The translations under genes and the position numbers were made by a program. A DNA stretch of 64,000 bases, from contig CAXAMN010003803.1 in the NCBI GenBank assembly GCA_963970005.1, forward strand, positions 171,293-235,292. The letters run 5' to 3'. The DNA comes from Durusdinium trenchii. Taxonomy: Eukaryota; Sar; Dinophyceae; Suessiales; Symbiodiniaceae. The notes beneath the pieces are model-generated. The model had not been told where the DNA came from. It saw nothing but the letters and a program-made list of their open reading frames with translations, and searched no databases. This document shows positions 43,392-54,300 of this stretch, one piece after another; the stretch's first letter is position 1, and every line of letters begins with the position of its first letter.

Positions 43392-46300
43392 GACTCAGCT
43401 TTGAGGAACAGCTGGAAGACTTCATGAAAATGCCGCGAAGGGGCATGCCTGCCCCCCAGAACCCGAGCACCTTCAATCAAGCTCGGGCTCAAGGTTTTAG
43501 AGTACTATTTCCTTTCTTGCTCCAACTTGCGTCGACAAATTCTAAAGCAGGGTAGCGCCCTGACTGTACTTATATAATATATAATACTTAAAGACATTTA
43601 AGAACAGTCCACTAGAATAGTACACGCATTCCTTCCTCGGGAGCACAACAAGAACCAATGACTTCAATCGTGCAATGGAAGAGTGCGAGAGCCAAAAACG
43701 GATGCAAAGTATGAACAATAGACGAGACGAATCACTTTTTCAATGCGTCGGAAGCTTTGCAATCTTCTTAGCCTGTGATTGATTCGGTTGAATTGTGTTT
43801 TGCATGTGTACAAGTTCCGCGCCTGAAGCCCTGAGGTACAATCGGTATCTTGTTCTTGGCAAACTTCCACCTGAACTGCGCACAGGCCTTCATACAGCAC
43901 TCCTGAGGTGTAGGTAGATTTGCAAAATGCCAATTAGGATAATTATTCACACCGGCAACACCCACACCAGACTTGAAGCAAGATATATATGCTTGAGTTC
44001 CTGTACACACACACATGCTCGACCGAATCGTTCAATGTGAAGGTGAGAATATCTGGAGACTTATGCAGCCAGTCCAAAAGGACATTGTCCAGGTGGGTTG
44101 AACGACGAGTTGTTTGCTTTGTTTGTTTTGTTTTGTTTACCCGAATGCGTAGCGAAGGGTTCTCGTTTAACTCTGGGGGTCTGGGGGTAGACTCTTGTTC
44201 GCGACTCGTTGTCGTGGCGTTCGCAATCGTTTGCCGCACGTCGCAACCGTTTGCAACCGTCCGCAGTGTTGCGCTATGGTGCTTACATTGGCCGAAGCTT
44301 TTGGAGAGGGTTTTGGATGGAAGCATGACGTGTCAGGTTCGTGTGAAATAGCGAGGAAACGTGCGGAAGCGTGAGAGGATGAAGTGTGGAGGATGACTTC
44401 ACTGCGCAGGCGCAGCGTTTTGTGAGATCCGCAGTTTTCTGGGCAGTCAGATTGGGATAGGGGGTGGTGATTTTGGGGTGTTGGGTGTGGCTGTGATATT
44501 GGGATTTGCGCTTCAGGCTGTTGCTTCGAAGCTGTGTTTTCGCGACAAGTCTCAGCCCATAGGTTCCAGATATTTCGGGTACCTCCGCTTGTTTTGGGCT
44601 TGGGTAAGCGTGGCCAAACAGAAAGCCCAGATGTGACCTCAGGCCAAGAAATATTGAGTGGAGAGTGACGTGAATGTTTTGCACGCAGCATGTTTTTGTT
44701 GACCCGTCGGGGTATTATTAGGTGGATATGTGTGACCTATGTGTGACACTTGCCATTATACTATACTTGTTGTTTTTTGAAATCCGCCCGTGCCGAAGGT
44801 GCTGAGTCGTTGTGTAGGCTTGGCCCAAAATGCAAGATGCCTCCTGCTATTGATCTGCTTAATGAGCTTTATAGCTTGGGGGGGCCTTCATTCTTGGGAA
44901 ATGGTGTGTTGATTTTTTTTTGAAGTTTTCACGTTTTTGAAGATTTATAAAAACTGTGTGGTTTCGGAAGTAAATGTTCGCGATGCCGGTTATGCAGCCC
45001 GGGGGCGACTGCAGTATTGACATCGTGGATGTGCTGGTCCGTGTGCCCTGCCCGAAAGAGATAGACAGACTGACAGACCGATACAGGCATACCGAAACAG
45101 ACAGACTGAGACAGACAGACCGAGACAGACCGGCTCCGACAACACAAATTGCTGCTTCCCACACCGGTAACATCCAGTAACCAACCCGTATCCTCGTGGG
45201 GTGCTACTGACACATTATCCATTTAATCTGTGCGGGCAGGTACCTACGTACATATCTATTCAATTCTACTTATATATCTATAACTTTCCTGCTTGGTCAG
45301 ACCTTTATACTTACGAGTGCAGACTCGACCTTGCACATGCTGCTCCCCCAATCACTCCGCGCAACGCTACCGCCACCAGAAACCCCAGACCATGCTCCGG
45401 AAGGTTTCCCAAAACTTCGGGTGGTTCTGCATCATGGCATCATTTCTCTTTGTTTACACCTCTCTGTCCATGCACCGTGTTTGTGAGTAACCTAGGAATC
45501 TAGCACCACTTTGCCGGTGTTGTGATGCTACGTAGATGAATGCCCCAAACTGTCGCTTTGTGGAGCAATTTAATGCACATATTGGATGTGACTGAAGTAT
45601 AGCGTCAAGGTCGAAATGCTAACCTGCTTCGGAAAGCCTGTGGCACATGTGACTTTGCGAAGTGCAACGGCAGCTGCAGCAATGCATAGACTATGCGAAC
45701 AGCTGGGAGGCCAAGGTCGAGGTGTTTCGAAATTTGTTTGTTGTTTTGTTGATAAGCTCGCACCTTTCAAACTTGTTCAATTCAAAGGCATCACAAGAAT
45801 TTGACAGTGGCCTTTGCACCGCCACGGAAGGACCGGATTCCTCTCTTGCATTTTCACTTACTTTGTTATTATCGTTGACATTTGCAGAATTTATCATATA
45901 TGATAGGCCACACCCACTTTGTGGTTGGGCAATGTAGATGACTACGTTCCACGCAAATCTCTGGAGAGCCTGCTCGCTACGTATGCTGCTGAGAACTCAT
46001 AATGCCACTTGTGCATCGTGGACGGCTCTTTAGTTTTGCTTGAGAATGATCCCAGCAAGTTTGCTGCCTTGGCAACATCATGCAAGGTTTGGCAAAGTTC
46101 TGCATGGTTTACGGTATTTGCCAGCTCGCACTTGTGCCTTCGCCACTTTTGCAGAGGCTGGTTTGTCATGACAAGCTTTTGTCGTTGCTTGCCCATGCTT
46201 TGCATGGCCTGTTTTTAATCTTTCTTTTGCCTCTTCCTTGATCTTAGGTAGCAAGCTCTGTTAGTGCCAGAAATAGCCTCTACGGGCTTGAAGTGCAAAA

Positions 46301-46773
46301 GAATCAGCCGCTTGGGTGCAGTCCCAGCCAATATGCAATGTTTATGTTGCAAAGTTGAAGGCCTGATTTTGCATTTGCTCCATGCAACTGGCCCAGCTGA
46401 TTTGATTTGATTTGATTTGGTTGTCACTCACTCAACCGAGGTATTTGAACATCGACTTTGTTGATGATGTAGATACTCAGGCTGCTCCGCCAGATGCTGG
46501 GAACCTCAAGATATTGCAGCGTGGAGGGAGATCATTGCTGTTGTCTTATCAAATCAAAAAGCACTGAAGATGTACATGTGCTCCACACCTTTTTCACCAA
46601 GATTTGCCAACCCTTTGGCAAGTTTGTTTGGTTTTGGCTTTGTCTTAGAGCGTTTCAAGATTGCCAGCATTTAGGCCTTTGGCATGTGGGGAGGAGCGCC
46701 AGCCCCTTGGGCACCGCCTCCATTCGGGATGCCCGGAATGCCTGGAATGCCTGGGATGCCGTTTGTCCCTAAG
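43392..46773 (+). CDS. Unrecognised gene, several small exons
   Basis: Plausible exons with AG acceptors: 43392-43493 (SFEEQLEDFMKMPRRGMPAP, donor GTTTTA), 44043-44092 (ENIWRLMQPVQKDIVQ, donor GTGGGT), about 45938-46000 (DDYVPRKSLESLLATYAAEN), about 46012-46086 (CIVDGSLVLLENDPSKFAAL), about 46451-46520 (YLNIDFVDDVDTQAAPPDAG) and 46675-46773, a Met/Gly/Pro-rich segment (AFGMWGGAPAPWAPPP then repeated GMP). They may come from more than one gene. No family is recognised; the GMP repeats suggest a disordered linker. Confidence 0.35.
45050..45135. repeat. GACAGACA minisatellite
   Basis: Imperfect run of ACAGACAGACTGAGACAGAC units. Confidence 0.7.
46675..46773 (+). CDS. GMP-repeat exon
   Basis: Acceptor ATTTAG; 33 codons end FVPK. 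Four GMP triplets follow a Trp/Pro-rich start. No stop in this frame. Function unknown. Confidence 0.45.
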
Positions 46774-47136
46774 ACACTGGGAAAGACACAACATTAGAGA
46801 GCGAACGAAAGAGAGATGGAGAACATATGAAGCGAGAACTGATCGTGCTTATGCTTATGTATTGTTGATAGCATTGTCATAGGAATATGTGCCACTATGA
46901 ATGTGTGTTGTAGATTTCATTAGCAGAATGTCACACTTACAGCAATTGAAGCACAGCCGCTGTTGTTATATACCGATATACCTCGAAACATAGATCATCA
47001 GGGTGAAAACAATACAATGCCCGTGAACACCACTATGGAAGCAAGAAAAGTAGACGCAGGTTCTCTTCTATCCACTGAGTTGCAAGGTACTTTAGTGTTT
47101 GGTTGGAGCGGATGATGAGTTTTTTGATGTCTATTT

Positions 47137-47141
47137 TTTTA
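47137..47141. repeat. Target-site duplication of Copia-B, left copy
   Basis: TTTTA precedes the 5' LTR and recurs at 55646-55650 after the 3' LTR. Confidence 0.8.
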
Positions 47142-47276
47142 TGAGAAAGCTTGATGTCTTTTGGGTTGCTGGTCAGGCATGATCTCTCCGCCGGAATTTT
47201 CTGTGTCTCAAGGCCTAAGCCATACTTTTCGCTACGCCGAGAGGCAAAACGAGTTGCCCGTCAGACTGCGTCTACA
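47142..47276 (+). repeat. 5' LTR of Copia-B
   Basis: Begins TGAGAAAGCTTGATG and ends GCGTCTACA. Confidence 0.92.
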
Positions 47277-47277
47277 G

Positions 47278-47293
47278 TGGTACTCGGAGCCTC
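47278..47293 (+). promoter_or_regulatory. Primer binding site of Copia-B
   Basis: TGGTACTCGGAGCCTC starts one base after the LTR. TGG at the start pairs with a tRNA CCA end, so this element uses an intact tRNA 3' end as primer, unlike Copia-A. The tRNA is not identified. Confidence 0.65.
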
Positions 47294-47584
47294 AAAGTTC
47301 CTGCGTTCCCTTTGGGATTGACTTCGTTGAGCCTTACTGCATTGCCTCGGACTCCGCTTGCATTGTTTGGTTGTTCTTGAGTTGGTTGGTGAAGAGCTGC
47401 GCTTGACCCGATCGATTGGAGAACGGAATTTGTTCAGCTGTTGATTTACATTGTTGGCCAAGCTACACTGTACGTTGACAGTTGGGATCACTTTTGCTAC
47501 AGCTTGTGTTGTTTGCTCGTTTTTCGGTTGCACCCCTCATCATTTTGTTGAGGGACCTTTGACATTTTGTTGGAGGCAAGAGCC

Positions 47585-48154
47585 ATGTCGGAAGAAGACA
47601 AAGGCAGTTCGGCATGGTACAAAGTCCCGACATGGGACGGGAATCCGACAGGGTTCCGTCAGTTCAAGAAAGAGATGGAATGGTGGATAGCGTCCCTTGA
47701 TCCTGTGTCGTGTGGCAAATTCAATGTTGCAGCCCGTTGGACATTGAGACAAACAGGAATTGTCAGGGCTCGCTGTGAAGAGTTTTTGCCATCAGAGCTG
47801 GAAGGATCCAAAGAGATATCCACGAAGGACCCAGACACTGGAGACGAGGTGATCGTTGAGGAGGCGAACCCATGGAAAGGCCTGCATAAGCTTCTGGCAG
47901 CTCTTGAAGAGTCGATGGGGAAGACCACTCTAGATAGAAAGGGTGATTTGAGGCGGCAGTTCTACGTCGAGCTCAAGAGTCTTCTCAACGAAGCTTCAGG
48001 TCAACGCCAAAGCCTGGACCGCAGCGTAGTGCCTTGGTTACTGAGGGACCGCCTGAAGAGCAAGAAGCCGAAGAAGAAGATGAAGAGTTGGTGCCAGATC
48101 AAGGCGGCGGCCCGTCGCTTGAAGAAGTTTTGCAGTCAGAAGCTGAGGTTCTAG
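47585..48154 (+). CDS. Copia-B gag
   Basis: The ATG at 47585 gives MSEEDKGSSAWYKVPTWDGN, the WDG start typical of dinoflagellate copia gag. About 190 residues of capsid-like helix follow. Near 48030 the protein-like reading passes to the frame of 48034-48264. Confidence 0.7.
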   Translation: MSEEDKGSSAWYKVPTWDGNPTGFRQFKKEMEWWIASLDPVSCGKFNVAARWTLRQTGIVRARCEEFLPSELEGSKEISTKDPDTGDEVIVEEANPWKGLHKLLAALEESMGKTTLDRKGDLRRQFYVELKSLLNEASGQRQSLDRSVVPWLLRDRLKSKKPKKKMKSWCQIKAAARRLKKFCSQKLRF

Positions 48155-48264
48155 CTGCAGAGATAGAAGCACTCGAGGACGAGGGACTCGAGGCAGAACT
48201 CATCGAAGGGCTTGAGTGTGGCGTTGAACAAGCTGCAGAAAGTTTGGAGCCAGACACAAGATAG
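48034..48264 (+). CDS. Copia-B gag, acidic C-terminal segment
   Basis: About 75 residues, very acidic (EEQEAEEEDEELVPD, then EAEVLAAEIEALEDEG). It overlaps the end of the gag frame and stops at TAG 48262-48264. The pol frame is already open across this stop (HKIAEIKKDRGYG), so gag and pol may be joined by frameshifting, or a small indel may have broken one ORF. Confidence 0.5.
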   Translation: MVTEGPPEEQEAEEEDEELVPDQGGGPSLEEVLQSEAEVLAAEIEALEDEGLEAELIEGLECGVEQAAESLEPDTR

Positions 48265-48344
48265 CAGAAATCAAGAAAGACAGAGGCTATGGGAAAGTAG
48301 CTCCATCAGCTGCCAGTGCAAAGTCAAAGTTCACCGGCAATCAG

Positions 48345-51300
48345 GTGAACGGGAAGAAAGCGAAGAGCAGTTGCTGGGATTGTGGCCAACAAGGACATTG
48401 GAGTGGTGACAATGGTTGCCCCAACCCTGGAGCTGGACTTTTCAAACCCAAGCCAAGTGGCAACAAGCCAACAAAGCATGTGCGCGTTGCCGAAGCGTTG
48501 ACTACAGAGTACTCCGCAGATGAACCTGCAGCGGATGAAGGTCATGAGGTGATGACAATGTCTCGAATCCTCTATCCTTCCAGTTTGGAAGAGGCTCTCA
48601 CAAAGTCCCATGAGACCTGCGCCTCTCAAGTGCAGCGCCTTTCGTTGGACAAAAAGTTGATGGGGGCTTTGGCTAGCGCGTGCAATCGGACATGTTGTGG
48701 AACAGTGTGGTTGAAGCATTATCTCAACGCTCTACTTGCTGCGCCTCAGGCCATTCAATCCTTGGTGCAACAGCGACCAGAGCAGGAGGTTTTTAAGTTT
48801 GGAGACGGAGGGACTCAGAGAAGCACCGTGAGATACAGATTGCCGATGGTTGTGGGTGATGATCTTGTTTTGACATGGGTTTCTATCATTCCAGTTGGCA
48901 GTTTGGGGCTTCTTCTCGGTCGAGATTGGCTAGATGCTGTGGGGTGTGTTTTGAGTTTTAGCAAGAAGGTGATGAGAGCAGATCACTTGAGCGGCAAGCA
49001 CATTCCGTTGCGGCAACTCACCGCAGGACATTTTGCCCTTCACCTCATTCCTCCGGAGTGGCCGAGCCCAGGCGCCCAGCGTTGGCGTCGAGTGGGTCTA
49101 GATGGTGTTGTAGCCCTGCAGATCAGTCATTCAGACTGGGTTCATCGCAAGTTGTTAGCTGTGCAATCCTCCCAAACTGTTTCAGCACGAGGTCATGAGC
49201 ACTTGCTTTTAGAACACAGCATGTTTGCGGCAGACGTGAAACTGTTTGGTTTGCCAGTTTCTTGTGGTGACGGCATTTGTTTGGCTCAGATGGACAAGGT
49301 GCATCCAGCACGATCGTCATCGACATCGCCTTCAAGCTCACCCGGACGAAGCCTAGCTCCCGGGAAACATGGACACGCAGGGCGGCAAGACCGTCAACCG
49401 CTGGCGTCGTCTCATCGCCAGATGCCAGGCAAGAGTGCTATGGCACGCGCAAGGCATTGCCTTGTGGCTCTTGCGGCGGCCGTGGCTGCGATTTCTTCCC
49501 TTTCCATACCCCTCAATTGCCAACACAAGGCAATGGCTGTTGCAAGCTCAGCAGATGGTCGCATCCAAGTCGCTCTCCCAAAAGCATTTCGAACGAGGAG
49601 TGGCAGCCCAAGCCTACACAACTGGCAATTTGAAGGAAACAATGTGGTTGAGAGACCGCTTGGGATGGGAGACAGCTTTCATCGAGGATCCGATGCTCCT
49701 AGGGATGATGGCTGCAAGAAGCTCAAAGGGAATTGCCAGCAAGATCCGTCGGGAAGCAATCTCGGAAGCGAGGGAGGCCGCCCACAAGGCCAAAGAAGAG
49801 GGCAAACAATTCGAGGCCGTTCGAGCTCTGATCGGACCTCGAGGAGGACTTCCATCGCTGAAGAGCGATCTCTTGAAGTTGGCTGCGCTGCTCAACGTCG
49901 AATTGGGAGAAAAGGCCACGATCGAACAGTTGAAGACAGGCATTCGCCCAGTCCTCCAAGCAGTCATGAACAAAGTGCCAAAGCAGCCCGCTCCCGAAAG
50001 CATCACCAGTGGAGCAAGCTCTCACACGGAGCCTCCCAAACATTCGACAGCCAAATCCGTGGGCCCCATTTCAACCCCAGTGCCCGCTCCGACAACTCCG
50101 TCAGTGGCACCTTCCGGAACAGTGACCTCCGGAGTTCGAATGCAAGACATCCAAGAACTTCTCGCACAACAAGATCAGAAGTACCAGGCAATGCTGTCCC
50201 AAGTGATGCAGCGCATGATGTCTATGCAACAAGGTCATTTGGCACAAGTTCGGATGAGTGGACTGCGCTCAGAGGGCGCGATGTGGCACAACATGGCAGA
50301 AGGGGATGCCCCCATGGAGAGCAACGATTCAGCCGAGTTCGGTTGGACGAGTCAAGAAATCTAAGAAGCTCAGAGCTTCATGACAGAAGACGAAATGAGG
50401 AAGATCAACGAGGAACAGAAGAAGTTCCTGAAGGAAGAAGAGACCGAGCTGCTGAAGGGCCCATTCTTTGGGATGGGCAAGGGCCTATGAACAATCCGTG
50501 GACAATCCATCAAGAACTGAAGAAGGGTCAGGCGAAGATGATCCAAGAAGCATGGGAGAAGCATTGCCGAGATCGCAAAGCTGTTTCCAAATCTCCCAAA
50601 GAAGTTCAGGAATCGATGAAGAAGGATTGGGACCAAACCTTCAGCAATTGCCTCAACGAGAACTTCATGATGAAGGTTGAGATCGGTCCACAAAAGGGGA
50701 AGGCAGTGCGCCCAAGAGCTGGTGCGGTGGCTCAAGCCCAGCCGCCTGTTCCTTCCCCGCCAAGAAAGAAAAAGAAGAAAGAGCCTGACAAAGAGTCAAG
50801 GCCGCTGCTTGGTGAGGTATACACTGCCACTGAACAAGTGGCAAGGCAGGCTAGGTTAAGGGGACATCGCGTCACCGAATCGACGTCTTTAGAAACAGGG
50901 TGGAACTTCCTACAAGCTGAAGATCGGAAGGCTTGTATCAAGAGAGTGATTGAAGAAAAGCCTTTTTGTCTTGTTTTAGCTTTTCCGTGCGGGCCGTGGT
51001 CTCCACTGACCCGTCTGAAGCCTAGTTCAACCCTGGAAGACCGAAGAAAAGAAGGAAAAGTCCTCATAGAATTTGCCATCGCCCTAGCTTCAATCCAACT
51101 CAAACATGGTGGACATTTCATTTTGGAGAATCCAAAGACTTCGCTCGCATGGGCACTGCCAGAGCTCTCTCAATTTTTGGAATCAGCGCAAGCAGAGTAC
51201 GTTGATTTTGATCAGTGCGCCTTTTTGCTGAGAAGCCTTCAAGGGTTCCTTCACAAGAAACTCACCAGAGTGGCCACCTCATCGACGTGTGTGGCTGAGG

Positions 51301-54300
51301 AGTTGAGAGGCATGACTTGCGCCAGAGACCGCTACCCGGTGGCATTGGCCAGAGCTTTCGTTCGTGGCCTGGAACGACAGTTTCACGCAGAATATGGCCA
51401 ATGCCGAGAAGTGAATGCAGTTGATGGCATGGAAGAGGATGACCCAGGCGATACAATGCCAGTGTTCGACTCAGAATCCGATGTTTCTTCAGTTGGAGAA
51501 GATGATGAGCCAGCCGCCAGGATCTCCTCATCCGTTCGCCTGGCAGTGAAACGCTTGCACGAAAACACCGGCCACCGTTCAAACCGAAGACTTGCTCGAG
51601 CCTTGGTCCTTTCAGGAGCGCCGAAAGAAGTTGTTCATGCAGCAAAGCAACTTCGCTGCAGCCTCTGTGACGAGAAGAAGCGTCCAAAGCCTCGAAGACA
51701 CTCGTCACTGCCATCTCCAAAAGATGTGTCAGACCAAGTTCACATCGACATCTTCGAATGTTCAGATGCTGCAGAACAAAGATTCTATGCTGTGCATGCA
51801 ATAGACTGGACGAGCCGTTTCCAAATGGCCGAAGCTCTGTCAACAAAGGACTCTGATAGTGTGACAAAATGGTTTCAAGAGAGATGGATGAGCATCTTTG
51901 GCCCGCCACGTGTGCTGGTGGCTGATCAGGGTCGTGAATTCATTAGTTGGGCCTTTCAAGAGATGTGTGATCGGCGCTCGATCCTTTTGCACCATATACC
52001 CGTTCAAGCCCCACGCTGCAACGGTGTGTGTGAACGCGGAGGAGGAATCCTGAAGGGTCTCATCGAATGCTGCGTGAAGAGTCGTTCAGTGATGGGATTG
52101 GAGGATTTTCAAGTTGCAGTGCAAGAATGTGTGATGGCATACAATGCTGACGTCAACGAACTTGGAGTTTCCCCTGCCCAGGCAGCAATTGGCAGACAGC
52201 CAAGAATGATTGGTGACGTGCTGGGAAGTTTCAGTCAGCGGTTGGCCGAACATGGACTCATAGATGGAAAGCCAAATATTGCTCGACAGATTGCACTCCG
52301 TGAAACTGCCCGTGTAGCCATGACAAGATTGCATTTCTCCAAGGGCATCAGACGAGCTGAGTTGAACAGGTCTCGAACCAGCACTATGTCACAGCCCCTG
52401 TCACCAGGAGACATTGTCTATTTTTGGAGGGAATCGAAATACAACTCAAGAACTAGCCCTTCCAAGAAAAGACTTTCTCTCAGAAGATGGCATGGGCCTG
52501 CTTTGCTTGTGGCTTTGGAGGGCCAAAATGCTGGATATGTCTCGTTCAAGGGACAATTGACGAAATGTGCTCGAGAACACCTACGAGCAGCCTCCAGCAT
52601 GGAGCAAATTTCAGCAGATGTGTGGCATGATGCAATCCAAGACTGTGTTGAAGCAGCCCTTCATGACATGCACCGTATTGGAACAGAGCATCCACCGCCA
52701 ACCAGTGTGGACACGCCAGCCACACCCCGAGCGCCAGTGACACCCGCTACACTGCCCACCGTGCCAGAGCAACGCCAACTAGATGCTCATGAAGAATTGC
52801 CTCCAGTGCGACCTTCGGAGATCGTACAAGCATTGGATCCTGGCATGAGTGAACTCCCAAGCAGTGGAAGCTTGAGCCGCCGAGCCTCGTTAGTGGCAGC
52901 AGCTTCCAGAGAGCATTCCAGACAGATCAGTAGTGCAGCTCCAGGCACCCCAGTTCCCGAACTGATCACACAGGCAAGCCAGACCCCACAACTCAGTGAA
53001 AGACTCGAAGCTTCGATTGAAGACCTTCGAAATCTCGAGGATCGAAAGAGATCTGCCGAGATGGACGCAGAAGAACTGAGAAGCGCTAGTGGTGCAATTG
53101 AAGCAAGAAGTCACTCGACACTGGTGACTTATGCCGTTGTCCGGAATGTCCTCAAGCCAAAGAAAGCGCTGATGTCTCAGTATGCCAAATCGGAACCGCT
53201 GGACATCATTCCTGAGGCAAATCCAATGCTTCTAGAAGAGAAGAAGTTTGAAGAAGCTTTGAAGAATTCCACTGAACACCCGCTCAAGGTGATTCAGAAG
53301 CAAGTGGAAGTTGATCGTTTGAATGCTGAACGAGCTGAAGTACAAGACCACGGCAGTTGGTCAGGAAGATGGCCATTACCGTCCAGAACATCCTGGATGG
53401 CCCATGAAGCTTGCTGTGTGACTTGGCCGACCAGTGCTAATGAAGTCAATGCAGCCAAGACGGCCCGTCGTGAGATCAAGTGGAAGGAAATTCCTGAAGA
53501 ACAAAAGAATGACTTCCGTGAGGCTGCCAAAGTAGGTTGGAAGGTCCAAACCGACAATGGAGCTTTTGAAATCCTGAGTGATGAAGAGTCCAAACGTGTT
53601 TGGGCAAAACTCCGAGAGAGTGGCCAACTTAAGAAAGTTTTGGTTCCCAGATTCGTCTTCACAGACAAGAATGATGGAGCTCGCTCAGATTCCAATCCTC
53701 TGCCCCTCCTTGCCAATGCCCGGGTAGTTGTGCCAGGGTACCAGGATGAGACAGCCTACAACGTCCGCAAGGACGCGCCGACAAGCTCAAGAAGCAGTCA
53801 GCACATCTTGTTCATCACTGCTGCATCCAAGGCATGGACCATTTGGTCTGCTGATGTGAAATCGGCATTTCTCAAGGGTGAACTGTTTGAAGAAGGCGAA
53901 AGAGAGTTGTACATCACCAACATCCGTCGAAGTTGCGCTGATGAGCCTCTCCTGCCGTTTTCAGCAGATGGATGGGCAAAGGTCCGAAAGGGTGTGTTCG
54001 GGTTAGCTGATAGTCCAAGAAGATGGTACATCCGTCTCAACAAAAGCCTCATTCGCTTGGGATGGAAGAGAAGCACCATGGACGCGGCGCAATGGGTTCT
54101 CTACGGACCAAATGACCGCACGGAAGGCATGATTGTAAGTCATGTAGATGACCTCCTTCTCGCTGGATCTTCAACTGCCTACGCAAGCCTTAAGGCTTTG
54201 GGAGAAGAGTTGGGATTCGGAAGTCTGGAGCAAGGTTCTTTTGCTTATTGCGGCAAGAACATTACACAGAACCCTGACTACAGCATCGAGGTCAACATGA

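Noticed and set aside
44167-44691. 174-codon minus-strand ORF
   Set aside because: No domain, low-complexity His/Pro/Ser/Thr composition and no splice context supporting a gene.
49300-50400. Ser/Arg-rich stretch of the pol ORF as a real RS-domain protein
   Set aside because: Another frame of the same DNA has balanced composition and connects better to both sides, so the RS character is probably an off-frame artefact.
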